A stretch of 64,000 nt of DNA from an uncultured bacterium (GCA_905215625.1 CAJMQQ010000008.1:1-64000), one strand, 5' to 3'; counted from the first letter of the stretch, positions 1 through 9,841 are shown. Program-made: numbers and translations. The notes: generated by a model from the letters alone, not told the origin.

Positions 1-53
<53 letters not shown>

Positions 54-183
54 TTCCTCAACAACGTAGTTAATTATATGCGATAAACTCCAGTTTGTCA
101 AGTGATAATTTTAAAATTGATGCTATTTTTCCAAATTTTCCAAAAATGTACACCCGCAAAGCGTACCGGGAAAGCCTGACATC

Positions 184-219
184 CGAAAAACAGGCGGCCA
201 TCCTTCCGGTACGGCCGCC
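184..219 (-). terminator. Rho-independent terminator after the GH13 gene
   Basis: GGCGGCC (193-199) pairs with GGCCGCC (213-219) around a 13-base loop. On the minus strand the stem is followed by a run of five T. It lies 16 bases past the stop codon of the GH13-like gene and should end that transcript. Confidence 0.8.
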
Positions 220-234
220 CATTTGAAAACAGTC

Positions 235-2100
235 TTATTTTCCTATGAATACTACAATCGCTCTGGGAGGAACCATAAAGTGTTTCTGCTTTTCTAACAC
301 CGGTTCTTCTCCCTCCTGGTAGATGCCGTTTCGGTTTCCCTCATCCGTATTAATGGCTACGTGCCACTTCTTTCCTTTCGGAAGATTCGGAAGAGAAAAT
401 TCATGGGGTTCCCAGTGCATATTATACGTCACAAAGAAGGAATCATCCAGAGTACCATCTTCCTTTTCTGCATAGTTTCCACAGTACATAATGCCAAGCT
501 GTCTCCGGAAATTTTCAAATTCAGGACACCATGCTTTTACTCCATGATAGGAAATATCCGGCTGGCCGCAGCCTAAGTAATCCATAATTCTCGGTTCCTG
601 CTCCATATGGAAGATCCTGTGCTTTTTGCGGAAGGCAATTACAAATTTTACAAACTCCAATATGTCCTGATTGGTATTTATCAGATTCCAGTTCAGCCAA
701 GACGTCTCGTTATCCTGACAGTAAGAGTTGTTGTTGCCCCCTTTGGTATCGCCAAATTCATCTCCCGCCATAATCAGCGGTGTTCCCTGGCTTAAAAACA
801 GCAGCAAAATTGCGTTTCGAAGCTGTTTGCGGCGCATCTCTATAATCTTTTTCTTTCTGGTCGGGCCTTCTACGCCGCAGTTCCAGGTGTAATTATAGTC
901 TGCTCCATCCAGATTGTTCTCGCCATTGGCCTCGTTATGCTTCCGGTCATAAGTTACCATATCCATCAGCGTAAATCCATTGACATTGGCCATATAATTA
1001 ATCACACCAGCCCCTTTTGGATTCCGCTTGCTCCGGAATACCAGATTATTGATCTGATCTTCGTCTCCTTTTAGCAGACGGCGCATATCAATCTCAAATC
1101 CGTCATTATATTCTGCCAGATGTTTTCTTTTGCCTGGCACAGAAATATTGTCCCAGTTGTCTGCCCAAAGCTTTACCCTGCTTAAATACGGATCTCTGGC
1201 CAAAAGGTCTTTTGGCGCATACCCAATTAAGTGGAATCCGTCTACATGATACTCTCTTGCCCAGTAACGGACTACATCCAGAGCATAGGCCGGTTCTTCC
1301 AGTCCGGAAAAGAACAGATCCATTACCAATTCCAGTCCTGCCTTATGAAGGGCTTTTACCAGATCTTTCATTTCTTTTACCGGTTCTTTTTCTTTGCCCG
1401 AACAGTAGGACGCCTTGGGCGCCATCCGTTCTCCTGCCACAAATCCCCAGTAATTCAGCTTTCCTGTAGGCTCGTCTTTTTCGTAAGGATTGCGCATCGC
1501 GCCTTCCGGCATCATCACTTCCTGAAATTCTGTAGAAGGCATCAGTTCAATCGTCGTCACACCCAGTTCTTTCAGATACGGGATTTTTTCTGCAATTCCG
1601 GCAAAACAGCCCCGATGCTCTGTTTTGGAAGAAGTATGTCTGGTAAATCCCCTAGGGTGAATCCGGTAGACAATGCAGTCTTCGTACGGGTACTCTAAAG
1701 GTCTGTCCCCTTCCCAGTCATAACTGTCTATCAAAACCCTGGATTTCAAGGTATTTTTTACCTGCGAAAAACTCCCCCAGACTTCTCTTCCCCGAATGTC
1801 TTTTCCATAAATATCCTCCAGGATCTTGCCGTCTGCCTCATAGCAATATTCGATTCCCGTGAAATCCCCTTCTACCGTCATGTTCCACACGTCGCCGGTT
1901 CTGTCGGAATCTGGAAATTCCAGCCGTGCGCATGGTTTCTTCCTGCCATCCGAAAACAGCAGCAATGTACAGTTCTCGCTTCTGGAGACAACAGAAAAAT
2001 GCGCTCCGCCGTCGATAACAGTCACTCCCATTGGGTAAACGCGACGGTCCTCTTTTACTATTTTGAATTTTTCCATTTCTGCTTCATCTCCCATACTCAT
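235..2100 (-). CDS. GH13 debranching-enzyme-like protein, catalytic residues lost
   Basis: A 621-residue relative of glycogen debranching enzyme/isoamylase (GlgX/TreX). An N-terminal CBM48-like domain (about 20-120) precedes the TIM barrel, and C-terminal family signatures are intact (KHNEANGENN about 387-396, then GTPLIMAGDEFG). The catalytic regions are degenerate. Conserved region II, normally FRFD with the nucleophile, reads FHLI (289-292). Region III, normally KLIAEPWD with the acid/base Glu, reads KLWADNWD (310-317). Region IV, normally CHDGFTL, reads NVNGFTL (372-378). All three catalytic carboxylates are therefore replaced while the frame stays open, so a non-hydrolytic glycogen-binding or regulatory role is more likely than debranching. 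The start may be the internal Met at residue 9 (2076), which has GGGAG about 10 bases upstream. It lies 11 bases downstream of the ABC-F gene, probably in the same operon. Confidence 0.85.
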   Translation of the reverse strand: MSMGDEAEMEKFKIVKEDRRVYPMGVTVIDGGAHFSVVSRSENCTLLLFSDGRKKPCARLEFPDSDRTGDVWNMTVEGDFTGIEYCYEADGKILEDIYGKDIRGREVWGSFSQVKNTLKSRVLIDSYDWEGDRPLEYPYEDCIVYRIHPRGFTRHTSSKTEHRGCFAGIAEKIPYLKELGVTTIELMPSTEFQEVMMPEGAMRNPYEKDEPTGKLNYWGFVAGERMAPKASYCSGKEKEPVKEMKDLVKALHKAGLELVMDLFFSGLEEPAYALDVVRYWAREYHVDGFHLIGYAPKDLLARDPYLSRVKLWADNWDNISVPGKRKHLAEYNDGFEIDMRRLLKGDEDQINNLVFRSKRNPKGAGVINYMANVNGFTLMDMVTYDRKHNEANGENNLDGADYNYTWNCGVEGPTRKKKIIEMRRKQLRNAILLLFLSQGTPLIMAGDEFGDTKGGNNNSYCQDNETSWLNWNLINTNQDILEFVKFVIAFRKKHRIFHMEQEPRIMDYLGCGQPDISYHGVKAWCPEFENFRRQLGIMYCGNYAEKEDGTLDDSFFVTYNMHWEPHEFSLPNLPKGKKWHVAINTDEGNRNGIYQEGEEPVLEKQKHFMVPPRAIVVFIGK

Positions 2101-2111
2101 TCTTCTGTGGG

Positions 2112-3971
2112 TTACTGCGCTGCAATTTTTTCTGCCAGCTCACTTAAATACATCCACCGATCCATTTTTTCTTCTAATTCTGCTTCTTTTGCTTCCTTTT
2201 TTGCCAGCAGCTCCTGGAGCTGGCTATAATTGGCGGCAGCCGCTTCCATCTCTTTTTCAAGTTCTGCAACTGCTTCCTCTAAAGAAGCGATGTCTTCGTC
2301 AATGGTATCCCATTCCTTCTGCTCTTTATAGGAAAACTTTAATTTTCTTCCCTGGCGTCTTGCCGCTTCTGCTTCTGCCTTAGCTTCCCGTTTTGCTGCA
2401 TCTTCGCTGCTTGCTGCTCCGCCTTTTTGTCCGGAATTCTTTTGCTTTCCTGCTTCACCAGTTCCAGCTTCTTCTGCCAGTTTCCGCTCATACAGCGCAG
2501 CCTGGTAATCCGTAAATCCACCTTCGTACTGACGGACTATTCCGTCTCCTTCAAATGCAAAAATCCGGCGTACAACCCTATCCAGAAAATACCGGTCATG
2601 GGATACGGTAATGACAATTCCCTGGAAACTGTCCAGATAGTCTTCTAAGATTGTCAGCGTCTGGATGTCCAAATCATTGGTAGGCTCGTCCAAAAGAATC
2701 ACATTTGGCGCATCCATCAAAATCCGAAGCAGATACAATCTCCGTCTTTCCCCGCCAGACAGCTTTCCAATCGTGGTATACTGCATATGGGATGGGAACA
2801 AAAAGCGCTCCAGCATCTGGCTGGCACTGATGCTTCCGTCTTTGGTCTTTACGTATTCTGCTACATTTTTAATATAGTCAATTACCCGCAGGGACTCGTC
2901 CATATCCTCGTTTTCCTGGGAAAAATATCCCATGCGGACTGTCTGGCCGATTTCGATGGCGCCGCTGTCCGGCTGTACCCATCCGGCAATCATTTTCATC
3001 AAAGTGGATTTGCCTGCCCCGTTTGGGCCGATAATCCCGATTCTGTCATTCTTTAAAAAGATATATGTGAAATCCCTGAGCAGTACCTTATCTCCATAGG
3101 ACTTGGACAGATTTTCAATCTCTACCGTTGTACGTCCCAAACGGCTGGAGGCAGACTCCATCTCTACTTTTCCGTCTATTTCCGGCGCTTTCTGATCCCT
3201 TAATGTCTCATATCTCTGGATATGGGCTTTCTGCTTGGTAGAACGCGCTCTCGCCCCCCGCTGCATCCATTCTAACTCTACCCGTAAAATCGACTGGCGT
3301 TTTCTCTCGCTGGCCGCAGCCATATCCAGACGCTCTGCCTTTAATTTCAGAAATCCCTCATAGTTGGTCTGGTAGCTGTAAAGCTTTCCTTTATCCAGCT
3401 CTACAATCCGGTTTGTCACGCTGTCTAAGAAATACCTGTCATGGGTAATCATTAATAGAGCGCCCTTAAATTTCTTTAGGTATTCTTCCAGCCAGTCGGC
3501 CATATCGCTGTCTAAATGGTTGGTCGGCTCGTCTAAGATCAGAAGTTCGGCAGTAGACAGCAGTACGCTGGCCAGGGCCACCCTCTTTTTCTGGCCGCCA
3601 GACAGCGTCTCTATCAGCGCCTCGTGGTCTGTAATCCCCAGCTTGTTTAACATGGACTTTGCCTGGCTTTCAATATCCCAGACGTGCTCATGGCCTTCGT
3701 TGTCCTTTAAAATCGCCTCCAATACCGTATCTTTTGGAGCAAATTCCGGATTCTGGGGCAGATACCGAATATCCAGATTCCGGCCTCTGACTACATTTCC
3801 TTCGTCTGGCTCTTCCAGACCAGCAACGATTTTTAACAGGGTAGATTTGCCTGTTCCGTTAATGCCAATTAATCCCACCTTTTCTCCTTCATTGATGGAA
3901 AAGGAAGTGTCATCAAACAAAAGACGTTCCGTATAGGATTTACTTAAATGCTCTATTGTTACTAAATTCAT
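2112..3971 (-). CDS. ABC-F family ATPase, Uup type
   Basis: A cytoplasmic ABC-F protein with two ATP-binding domains and no membrane segments; such proteins act on ribosomes or nucleic acids, not as transporters. Domain 1 has Walker [10 protein letters not shown] (about 36-44), signature LSGGQ and Walker [11 protein letters not shown]. Domain 2 has GPNGAGKST and LSGGERRR. A charged, alanine-rich linker and a C-terminal coiled-coil domain (last about 110 residues) resemble the DNA-binding tail of Uup. The start is placed at [13 protein letters not shown], where ATGA overlaps the stop of the exonuclease gene; a longer frame beginning at 3995 has no better ribosome site. The overlap suggests translational coupling. 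The exact subfamily is inferred from the C-terminal tail. Confidence 0.9.
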   Translation of the reverse strand: MNLVTIEHLSKSYTERLLFDDTSFSINEGEKVGLIGINGTGKSTLLKIVAGLEEPDEGNVVRGRNLDIRYLPQNPEFAPKDTVLEAILKDNEGHEHVWDIESQAKSMLNKLGITDHEALIETLSGGQKKRVALASVLLSTAELLILDEPTNHLDSDMADWLEEYLKKFKGALLMITHDRYFLDSVTNRIVELDKGKLYSYQTNYEGFLKLKAERLDMAAASERKRQSILRVELEWMQRGARARSTKQKAHIQRYETLRDQKAPEIDGKVEMESASSRLGRTTVEIENLSKSYGDKVLLRDFTYIFLKNDRIGIIGPNGAGKSTLMKMIAGWVQPDSGAIEIGQTVRMGYFSQENEDMDESLRVIDYIKNVAEYVKTKDGSISASQMLERFLFPSHMQYTTIGKLSGGERRRLYLLRILMDAPNVILLDEPTNDLDIQTLTILEDYLDSFQGIVITVSHDRYFLDRVVRRIFAFEGDGIVRQYEGGFTDYQAALYERKLAEEAGTGEAGKQKNSGQKGGAASSEDAAKREAKAEAEAARRQGRKLKFSYKEQKEWDTIDEDIASLEEAVAELEKEMEAAAANYSQLQELLAKKEAKEAELEEKMDRWMYLSELAEKIAAQ

Positions 3972-4723
3972 CGAATCACCAACTCTACCGGACAATGATC
4001 AGATCCCATAATTTCTGTATGAATGGAGGCGCTTTCCAGCCTGTCCTCTAATGCTTTTGAAACGCAGAAATAGTCAATCCGCCACCCTGCGTTCTTGGCT
4101 CTGGCAGAAAAACGATACGACCACCAAGAATAAATCCCCTCCTGTTCCGGATAGAAATACCGGAAGGTATCGATAAATCCAGCTGCCAGCAGGTCGGTAA
4201 ATTTTCCTCTTTCTTCATCTGTAAAGCCAGCATTTTTCCGGTTTGTTTTCGGATTTTTCAGGTCAATTTCTTTGTGGGCCACATTCAGATCCCCGCAGAA
4301 AATCACTGGCTTTGTTTCCTCCAGCTTCTTTAAATAGGCCAGAAATGCGTCTTCCCAGGTCATACGGTAAGGAAGTCTTGCCAGTCCGTCTTTTGAATTA
4401 GGCGTATAACAGGTAACCACATAATACTCCGGAAACTCTGCGGTAATGACCCGTCCTTCATGGTCATGTTCTTCTATGCCTAGTCCATAAGACACAGAAA
4501 TGGGTTCTTCTTTGGTAAACATAGCTGTACCTGAATACCCCTTCTTTTCTGCATAGTTCCAGTATTGATAGTATCCTGGCAGATCCAAGTCGATCTGTCC
4601 TTCCTGCAGTTTACTCTCCTGAATGCAGAACACGTCTGCATCCACTTCTTTAAAATAGTCTAAAAAGCCTTTGCCTACACAGGCGCGAAGGCCGTTTACA
4701 TTCCAGGAAATTAACTTTTTCAC
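3968..4723 (-). CDS. exoA: Exodeoxyribonuclease III
   Basis: A 251-residue AP endonuclease/3'-5' exonuclease of the Xth/ExoA family for base excision repair. N-terminal [10 protein letters not shown] holds the conserved Asn, CIQESKL (about 33-39) holds the metal-binding Glu, [12 protein letters not shown] is the Asp/Asn motif, and C-terminal GSDHCPVEL holds the catalytic His. Length and motif order fit a full-length enzyme. It is the first gene of a probable three-gene unit (exoA, uup-like, GH13-like); its TGA overlaps the next ATG by four bases. Confidence 0.95.
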   Translation of the reverse strand: MKKLISWNVNGLRACVGKGFLDYFKEVDADVFCIQESKLQEGQIDLDLPGYYQYWNYAEKKGYSGTAMFTKEEPISVSYGLGIEEHDHEGRVITAEFPEYYVVTCYTPNSKDGLARLPYRMTWEDAFLAYLKKLEETKPVIFCGDLNVAHKEIDLKNPKTNRKNAGFTDEERGKFTDLLAAGFIDTFRYFYPEQEGIYSWWSYRFSARAKNAGWRIDYFCVSKALEDRLESASIHTEIMGSDHCPVELVIR

Positions 4724-4794
4724 AAAATTTCTCCTTTAATCATAATCAGTTTAAGTATAGCATTTTCTCTCAAAGATTGGAAGAACAAAGAGTC

Positions 4795-4842
4795 AAAAAA
4801 AGCGGCATACCAGGAGGCGTTCCCCTTTGTATACCGCTTTTT
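4795..4842 (-). terminator. Terminator after the YbiT-type ABC-F gene
   Basis: AGCGGCATAC (4801-4810) pairs with GTATACCGCT (4829-4838) with one weak pair, loop 18 bases. On the minus strand the stem runs into seven T. A plus-strand T run also follows, so it could work both ways, but only the minus-strand ABC-F gene ending at 4860 needs it. Confidence 0.8.
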
Positions 4843-4859
4843 GGGCAGATCTCTGCTGT

Positions 4860-6497
4860 TTAGTCTTCTTCTTCGTTATTTTCTCCTACGGTAAATACCT
4901 GTCTCTTACGAGCCATTTCATCGCTCTCCAAGTATTCGTCATAGGTCGTAATCTTATCTACTAACTGGCCGTTGATGATTTCCATAATACGGTTTGCAGT
5001 AGTCTGTACAATCTGATGGTCACGGGATGAGAAAATCATTACGCCTGGGAACTTAATCATTCCGTTGTTTAAGGCAGTAATGGACTCCATATCCAGGTGG
5101 TCGGTCGGCTCGTCTAACATCAGCACGTTTGCGCCGGAAATCATCAGCTTGGACAGCATACAGCGGACCTTCTCGCCGCCGGACAATACCTTTACTTTCT
5201 TTACGCCGTCTTCGCCGGCAAATAACATACGTCCTAAGAATCCGCGGACATAGGTAACATCCTTTTCCGGAGAATACTGGGTCAGCCAGTCTACAATGGT
5301 ATCGTCGCTGTCAAACTCTGCGCTGTTGTCCTTAGGGAAGTAAGACTGGGTTGTGGTAAGTCCCCACTTGTAACTTCCTTCATCCGGCTCCATTTCGCCT
5401 GCTAAAATCTGGAATAATACAGTCTTTGCGTGCTCGTTTGGTCCTACTAACGCTACCTTGTCCTCGCGGTTTAAGATAAAGGAAATGTTGTCCAGAACCT
5501 TTACGCCGTCGATGGTTTTGCTTAAATTTTCTACAGTCAGGACTTCGTTTCCAATTTCCCTGGCCGGACGGAAGTCAATGTAAGGATATTTACGGCTGGA
5601 CGGCTTAATGTCATCCAGTTCAATCTTCTCCAATGCGCGCTTTCTGGAAGTAGCCTGCTTGGATTTGGAAGCGTTTGCAGAGAAACGCTGGATAAATTCC
5701 TGAAGTTCTTTGATCTTTTCTTCTTTCTTGCGGTTTGCTTCCTTCATCTGGCGGATCATTAACTGGCTGGACTCATACCAGAAGTCATAGTTGCCGGCAT
5801 AAAGCTGAATCTTGCTGTAGTCAATATCTGCAATCATGGTGCAGACTTTATTTAAGAAGTAACGGTCATGGGAAACCACGATAACGGTGTTTTCAAAGTT
5901 AATTAAGAACTCTTCCAGCCATGCAATAGCGTCTAAGTCCAGATGGTTGGTCGGCTCGTCCAAAAGCAGGATGTCCGGATTGCCAAACAGCGCCTGGGCC
6001 AGTAAGACTTTGACCTTCTGTGCGCCGGTTAAGTCTTTTAACAGGCTGTAGTGAAACTCTGGTTCAATGCCAAGTCCGTTTAACAGGTTGGCTGCGTCGG
6101 ACTCTGCTTCCCAACCGTTCATAGAAGCGAACTCGCCCTCTAACTCTGCTGCCTTAATGCCGTCTTCATCGGTGAAGTCTTCCTTCATGTAGATGGCTTC
6201 CTTCTCCTTCATAATTTCGTATAATCTGGCATTTCCCATAATAACAGCATCTAAAACCTGATACTCGTCATACTTAAAATGATCCTGCTGCAAAAAGGAC
6301 AAACGCTGGCCCTGGGTGATAATGACTTCACCGCTGGTAGGTTCCAGCTGGCCGGATAAAATCTTTAAGAATGTAGATTTTCCAGCGCCGTTTGCGCCGA
6401 TTACACCATAGCAGTTGCCTTCGGTAAACTTGATATTTACATCTTCAAATAATGCTTTTTTTCCCAGGCGTAAGGTAATGTTGCTTGTACTAATCAT
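4860..6497 (-). CDS. ABC-F family ATPase, YbiT type
   Basis: A 545-residue soluble double ATPase that closely follows E. coli YbiT in layout: N-terminal SNITLRLGKKALFEDVNIKF, Walker A GANGAGKST (34-42), the VLDAVIMG segment, [10 protein letters not shown], and the linker FSANASKSKQATSRKRALEKI. Its likely role is ATP-dependent action on the ribosome. Domain 1 has the altered signature LTGAQ instead of LSGGQ. Domain 2 has GPNEHAKT (about residue 345) where Walker A would read GxxxxGKT; from memory, similar NE.AKT variants occur in other Firmicute YbiT proteins, so this is probably lineage-typical. The C-terminus is acidic. It is monocistronic: its own promoter lies at 6600-6628 and a terminator at 4795-4842. 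SD AAAGGG lies 8 bases upstream of ATG. Confidence 0.9.
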   Translation of the reverse strand: MISTSNITLRLGKKALFEDVNIKFTEGNCYGVIGANGAGKSTFLKILSGQLEPTSGEVIITQGQRLSFLQQDHFKYDEYQVLDAVIMGNARLYEIMKEKEAIYMKEDFTDEDGIKAAELEGEFASMNGWEAESDAANLLNGLGIEPEFHYSLLKDLTGAQKVKVLLAQALFGNPDILLLDEPTNHLDLDAIAWLEEFLINFENTVIVVSHDRYFLNKVCTMIADIDYSKIQLYAGNYDFWYESSQLMIRQMKEANRKKEEKIKELQEFIQRFSANASKSKQATSRKRALEKIELDDIKPSSRKYPYIDFRPAREIGNEVLTVENLSKTIDGVKVLDNISFILNREDKVALVGPNEHAKTVLFQILAGEMEPDEGSYKWGLTTTQSYFPKDNSAEFDSDDTIVDWLTQYSPEKDVTYVRGFLGRMLFAGEDGVKKVKVLSGGEKVRCMLSKLMISGANVLMLDEPTDHLDMESITALNNGMIKFPGVMIFSSRDHQIVQTTANRIMEIINGQLVDKITTYDEYLESDEMARKRQVFTVGENNEEED

Positions 6498-6549
6498 TCT
6501 GATACCCTTTCTGAAATAACGTCTCAGCGCAACGCGCTTTTTTCTCCAT

Positions 6550-6576
6550 GAAAAGAGGGGTCTTTCCGGCCCCTCT
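6550..6576 (-). promoter_or_regulatory. Terminator-like hairpin in the leader of the YbiT-type gene
   Basis: AGAGGGG (6554-6560) pairs perfectly with CCCCTCT (6570-6576), 9-base loop, and on the minus strand the stem is followed by TTTTC. It lies between the promoter at 6600-6628 and the ATG at 6497, so it sits in the 5' untranslated leader. It could attenuate transcription of the ABC-F gene or simply stabilise the mRNA. No leader peptide was recognised. Confidence 0.5.
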
Positions 6577-6599
6577 CTATTAATTCTTCGTCAAACTCT

Positions 6600-6628
6600 G
6601 TTATACCCGAAAATCCTAATATTTGCAA
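6600..6628 (-). promoter_or_regulatory. Sigma-A promoter of the YbiT-type gene
   Basis: Minus strand: -35 TTGCAA (6628-6623), 17-base spacer, -10 TATAAC (6605-6600). Transcription would start near 6593, giving a leader of about 95 bases that contains the hairpin at 6550-6576. Confidence 0.65.
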
Positions 6629-6723
6629 GGTTTTTTAAGAAATTTATCGTAAAAATTCAGCCATGCGAAGATTTAGACAGGAACAGACGTTGAAAACTTG
6701 TTTTTGAACTTTTACAACTTGCA

Positions 6724-7515
6724 TTACACCTTTCTTCCGTCCCAGTCTTTTAACGCTACGCGGACAGAACGAGCCATCTCTTTACTGAATGCAGCTCCCG
6801 TTTTTCTGGCGTAAAACATCTGGGCGTAATTATGAGCTCCGTATGGATTATCCGGGCGGTACAGTTTGCATTCATCTGCAAACATTTCTTCATATTCTGC
6901 TTCGCTGAGCTGGTGATATTTTTCTTCAAACACCACAAATTTCGGATCAAACCGTTTCCGGAACACCCTCTTATGATCCGGCTTATAATGACCTAAACAC
7001 AACATTGCCAGAGGGAATACATAGTCGGGAAGATCAAATAACTCCTGATGGTATTCATAGTTTTCCACAATGTCTCCGATATAACAGGAACCTATCCCCA
7101 ATGACTCTGCAGCTATCACCGCATTTTGTGCAGCAGCCATGGTGTCTTCACAGGCTAAAATCAAATCGGACTCCTGAGGCGCCTCAAAGCAGAATCCTTT
7201 GTCTTTCTTTTCTTCGCAAAATTCTTTTACCTCGTTCTTTTTATAAAAGTCAAACCACTTGCTCTGATCGGCCACAAACAGAAGCAGTACCGGCGCCTTG
7301 GCGATAAACGGCTGGTTATCGCAGCTTTTGCTCAGTTTTTCTTTTGTTTCCTGGCTGCGAATTACAATAATGGAATACAGCATCTGGTTGCCTGCCGTAG
7401 GCGCCCGCATTGCTGCCTTCAGAATCGCCTGCAGTTCTTCCTCCGTCACCGGCCTGTCGTCATAGGTGCGCAGAGACACCCGGTTATTCATGCATTCTAA
7501 CACTGGATTTGTCAT
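6724..7515 (-). CDS. Nitroreductase family protein
   Basis: A 263-residue FMN-dependent nitroreductase-family flavoprotein, presumably using NAD(P)H to reduce a nitro compound, quinone or flavin; the substrate cannot be told. N-terminal NNRVSLRTYDDRPVTEEEL and APTAGNQM give the FMN-binding Arg and Ser/Asn segment; AAQNAVIAAESLGIGSCYIGD (about 128-148) is the central family motif; the PLAMLCLGHYKPD segment follows. There are no iron-sulfur cysteines. It is divergent from the MATE exporter gene, which might share its substrate, although divergent placement alone is weak evidence. Confidence 0.88.
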   Translation of the reverse strand: MTNPVLECMNNRVSLRTYDDRPVTEEELQAILKAAMRAPTAGNQMLYSIIVIRSQETKEKLSKSCDNQPFIAKAPVLLLFVADQSKWFDFYKKNEVKEFCEEKKDKGFCFEAPQESDLILACEDTMAAAQNAVIAAESLGIGSCYIGDIVENYEYHQELFDLPDYVFPLAMLCLGHYKPDHKRVFRKRFDPKFVVFEEKYHQLSEAEYEEMFADECKLYRPDNPYGAHNYAQMFYARKTGAAFSKEMARSVRVALKDWDGRKV

Positions 7516-7556
7516 AATACTCTTCTCTCTTTCTTCGCTTTTCCGCGATTATTGTC

Positions 7557-7585
7557 TATACATAAAAAGTAAATTCCGTTATAAT
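7557..7585 (+). promoter_or_regulatory. Probable promoter of the first MATE gene
   Basis: -10 TATAAT (7580-7585) is perfect. The best -35 at 17-base spacing is TATACA (7557-7562), weak. The ATG follows 32 bases downstream, with GAGGTAATGTTTT giving the ribosome site. Confidence 0.5.
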
Positions 7586-7617
7586 AGATAAATCTATTTT
7601 AACAGAGGTAATGTTTT

Positions 7618-8952
7618 ATGGAAACCAATCAGTCCCTGACCCAGGGAAATATTGTAAAAAATGTCATTCTGTTTTCAATTCCTTTTTTACTGGCCAATCT
7701 AATCCAGGCACTGTACGGCGCTGTTGATTTGATGGTAATTGGCTGGTACTGTTCACCGGAAAGCGTGGCGGCTGTCTCCACCGGAACCCAGGTTACCCAG
7801 ATTATTACCAGTATGATCTCCGGCCTGACTCTTGGCGGTACTGTCTTAGTCGGAAAATACGCAGGAATGAACCGGCCCGACGACATAAAAGATACCATTG
7901 CCACCAATCTGACTATTTTCGCCATTGCAGGCATTCTTTTAACCTTCCTGCTTTTGGCCTTTGTTTCTCCGGTTTTAACCGTTTTAAAGACTCCGGATGC
8001 ATCGTTTTCACAGGCAAAGGAATATGTTTCCGTCTGTGCCTGCGGCGTTATTTTTATCTGCGGATACAATGCCATCAGTGCTATTTTGCGGGGATACGGA
8101 GACTCTAAAAGCCCTCTGCTTTTTGTAGCAATTTCCGGCTGTCTCAATCTGGCAGGAGATATTGTCCTGGTAAAATACCTGGATATGGGTGTCTCCGGCA
8201 CTGCTCTGGCAACCATTGCTTCCCAGGGAATCAGTATGTTTCTGGCCATGATTTATTTAAACCGACGCAATTTTATCTTCCAGTTCCGGCTGTCCAATTT
8301 TAAAATTTCCAAGCTAAAAGCCCTGGAACTGGCCTATGTCGGCATCCCTATCTCCCTTCAGGAGTGTATGGTCCGCCTCTCTTTTTTATACCTGACTTCG
8401 GTTACCAACCGTCTGGGAGTAAACGCTGCCGCCGCAGTGGGAATTGCCAGCAAATATGATGTCTTTGCCATGCTTCCTGCCACTTCTGCAGCCAGTGCCC
8501 TAACCGCAGTTGTCGCCCAGAATTACGGAGCTGGAAAGTATAAACGGATGAACCAGGCCCTGGCTGTAGCGATTTTTTTCGCCCTTCCATTCTCTGCTGC
8601 CTTTTTCCTGTGGGCACAGATAAATCCCGCTTCCATGATTGGTATCTTTTCCGATGATCCTGCCATCATTGCTGCCGGAATCCCATTTTTTAAGACCTGT
8701 AGCTTTGATTATTTATGCGTATTATTTGTGTTCACTTTAAACGGTTACTTAAATGGTCGTTCCAAAACCATGTTTACTATGGTAAGCTGCTGCTTCGGCG
8801 CCCTTGCGCTCCGGATGCCTCTCATCTATGCTGCCTGCCATTATGCGCCAAACGAACTGGGAATCATCGGGATGGTCGCCCCTGCCGTATCCGGAATCAT
8901 GGCTGTTTATACGTTTGTTTATGTACTTCGTCTTATGAAGCAGTCCTCTTAA
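7618..8952 (+). CDS. MATE family efflux transporter
   Basis: A 444-residue polytopic membrane protein with about 12 hydrophobic segments in two MatE repeats. It begins NQSLTQGNIVKNVILFSIPFLLANLIQALYGAVDLMVIG, the typical N-terminal start of DinF/NorM-like proteins, and carries the QALYGAVD and GDSKSPLL motifs. It probably exports cationic compounds using an Na+ or H+ gradient; the substrate cannot be predicted. It converges on the EFR1 gene with only three bases between the two stop codons and no room for a terminator. Confidence 0.93.
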   Translation: METNQSLTQGNIVKNVILFSIPFLLANLIQALYGAVDLMVIGWYCSPESVAAVSTGTQVTQIITSMISGLTLGGTVLVGKYAGMNRPDDIKDTIATNLTIFAIAGILLTFLLLAFVSPVLTVLKTPDASFSQAKEYVSVCACGVIFICGYNAISAILRGYGDSKSPLLFVAISGCLNLAGDIVLVKYLDMGVSGTALATIASQGISMFLAMIYLNRRNFIFQFRLSNFKISKLKALELAYVGIPISLQECMVRLSFLYLTSVTNRLGVNAAAAVGIASKYDVFAMLPATSAASALTAVVAQNYGAGKYKRMNQALAVAIFFALPFSAAFFLWAQINPASMIGIFSDDPAIIAAGIPFFKTCSFDYLCVLFVFTLNGYLNGRSKTMFTMVSCCFGALALRMPLIYAACHYAPNELGIIGMVAPAVSGIMAVYTFVYVLRLMKQSS

Positions 8953-8955
8953 AAC

Positions 8956-9735
8956 TTATCTTAGATAAAGTTTGTTTTCTTTTCGTCCGGCGCACACATT
9001 TTTCAGCCGTTCTGCCAGCCCTGCCAGTTTCTCTGGATCCAGCTTTCTGGCATGGGTCGGGCAGATTTCCACACATCTCATACAAGAAATGCATTTCTCC
9101 CCATCCGTTTCCCATGGACGTTCTGTAGGAATTGCCTGAACCGGACATTTTGCTGCGCAGGTTCCGCATTTCAGACAGGTATCGTCTGTCTGGGGTTTCA
9201 TAGGCACTACGCCAAGTTTCTTATATGGCCGGTTGCCTGGAATCCAGTCTGTGCGATTCCAATCGATCCGTCCGGCTGTTAAATGTGCTTTGATTGTTTC
9301 TCCAAACTCTGCTAGCTGCGCTCCATCTGCTTCGTCTGGTCTTCCTGCTCCATACTGGCCCACAATGGAGTGTTTTGCAATGGCACTGACAGCGGCAACG
9401 CATACAAATCCTGCTTCTGACAGCACATCTTCCATTTCTGCCAGAGTATCTTCAAACTCCCGGTTGCCATATACTGCCATTAAAACGGCTTTTGCCTTTT
9501 TCGCTGTCATCTGGCCCAGACGCTGTGATGCAATGGCCGGAACCCTGCCGCCAAAAGAAGGCATTGCCACAACGCAGACGTCTTCTTCTCCAAACTGGTA
9601 TTTGGAAAAGTCTTCTTCCGGCTGCGACAAATCAATCTGTGTTATCTCCTGTCCCTGAAAAAGCGTCTGACAGACCAGATCTGCCGCCTTTTTCGTTCCT
9701 CCGGTAGGACTGAAATAAATGCTGTAAAAACTCAT
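8956..9735 (-). CDS. EFR1 family flavodoxin-ferredoxin fusion
   Basis: A 259-residue electron-transfer protein. The N-terminal 160 residues form a flavodoxin-like domain starting FYSIYFSPTGGTKKAADLV, whose SPTGGT phosphate loop should hold FMN. The C-terminal third has two 4Fe-4S motifs, CLKCGTCAAKCP and CISCMRCVEICP. This matches the EFR1 family common in gut Clostridia, whose partners are largely unknown. The gene seems to be alone. SD AAGGAGGATCCCC precedes the ATG. Confidence 0.92.
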   Translation of the reverse strand: MSFYSIYFSPTGGTKKAADLVCQTLFQGQEITQIDLSQPEEDFSKYQFGEEDVCVVAMPSFGGRVPAIASQRLGQMTAKKAKAVLMAVYGNREFEDTLAEMEDVLSEAGFVCVAAVSAIAKHSIVGQYGAGRPDEADGAQLAEFGETIKAHLTAGRIDWNRTDWIPGNRPYKKLGVVPMKPQTDDTCLKCGTCAAKCPVQAIPTERPWETDGEKCISCMRCVEICPTHARKLDPEKLAGLAERLKNVCAGRKENKLYLR

Positions 9736-9841
9736 GGGGATCCTCCTTTAATCCTTATAACTATTCTTTCCCATATACCTTTCATTTTAGCATAGAAGCA
9801 CACTTAAAAGCAATTCATACAACAAGTTTCTCTTTCTATTA

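Noticed and set aside
2112..6497. Antibiotic-resistance ABC-F proteins
   Set aside because: The two ABC-F proteins look like Uup and YbiT types, which are housekeeping, not the Vga/Lsa/Msr resistance groups.
7629..8249. Long minus-strand open frame of 206 codons inside the MATE gene
   Set aside because: It is opposite a clear transporter gene, and its protein has no family resemblance; it is a shadow produced by codon composition.
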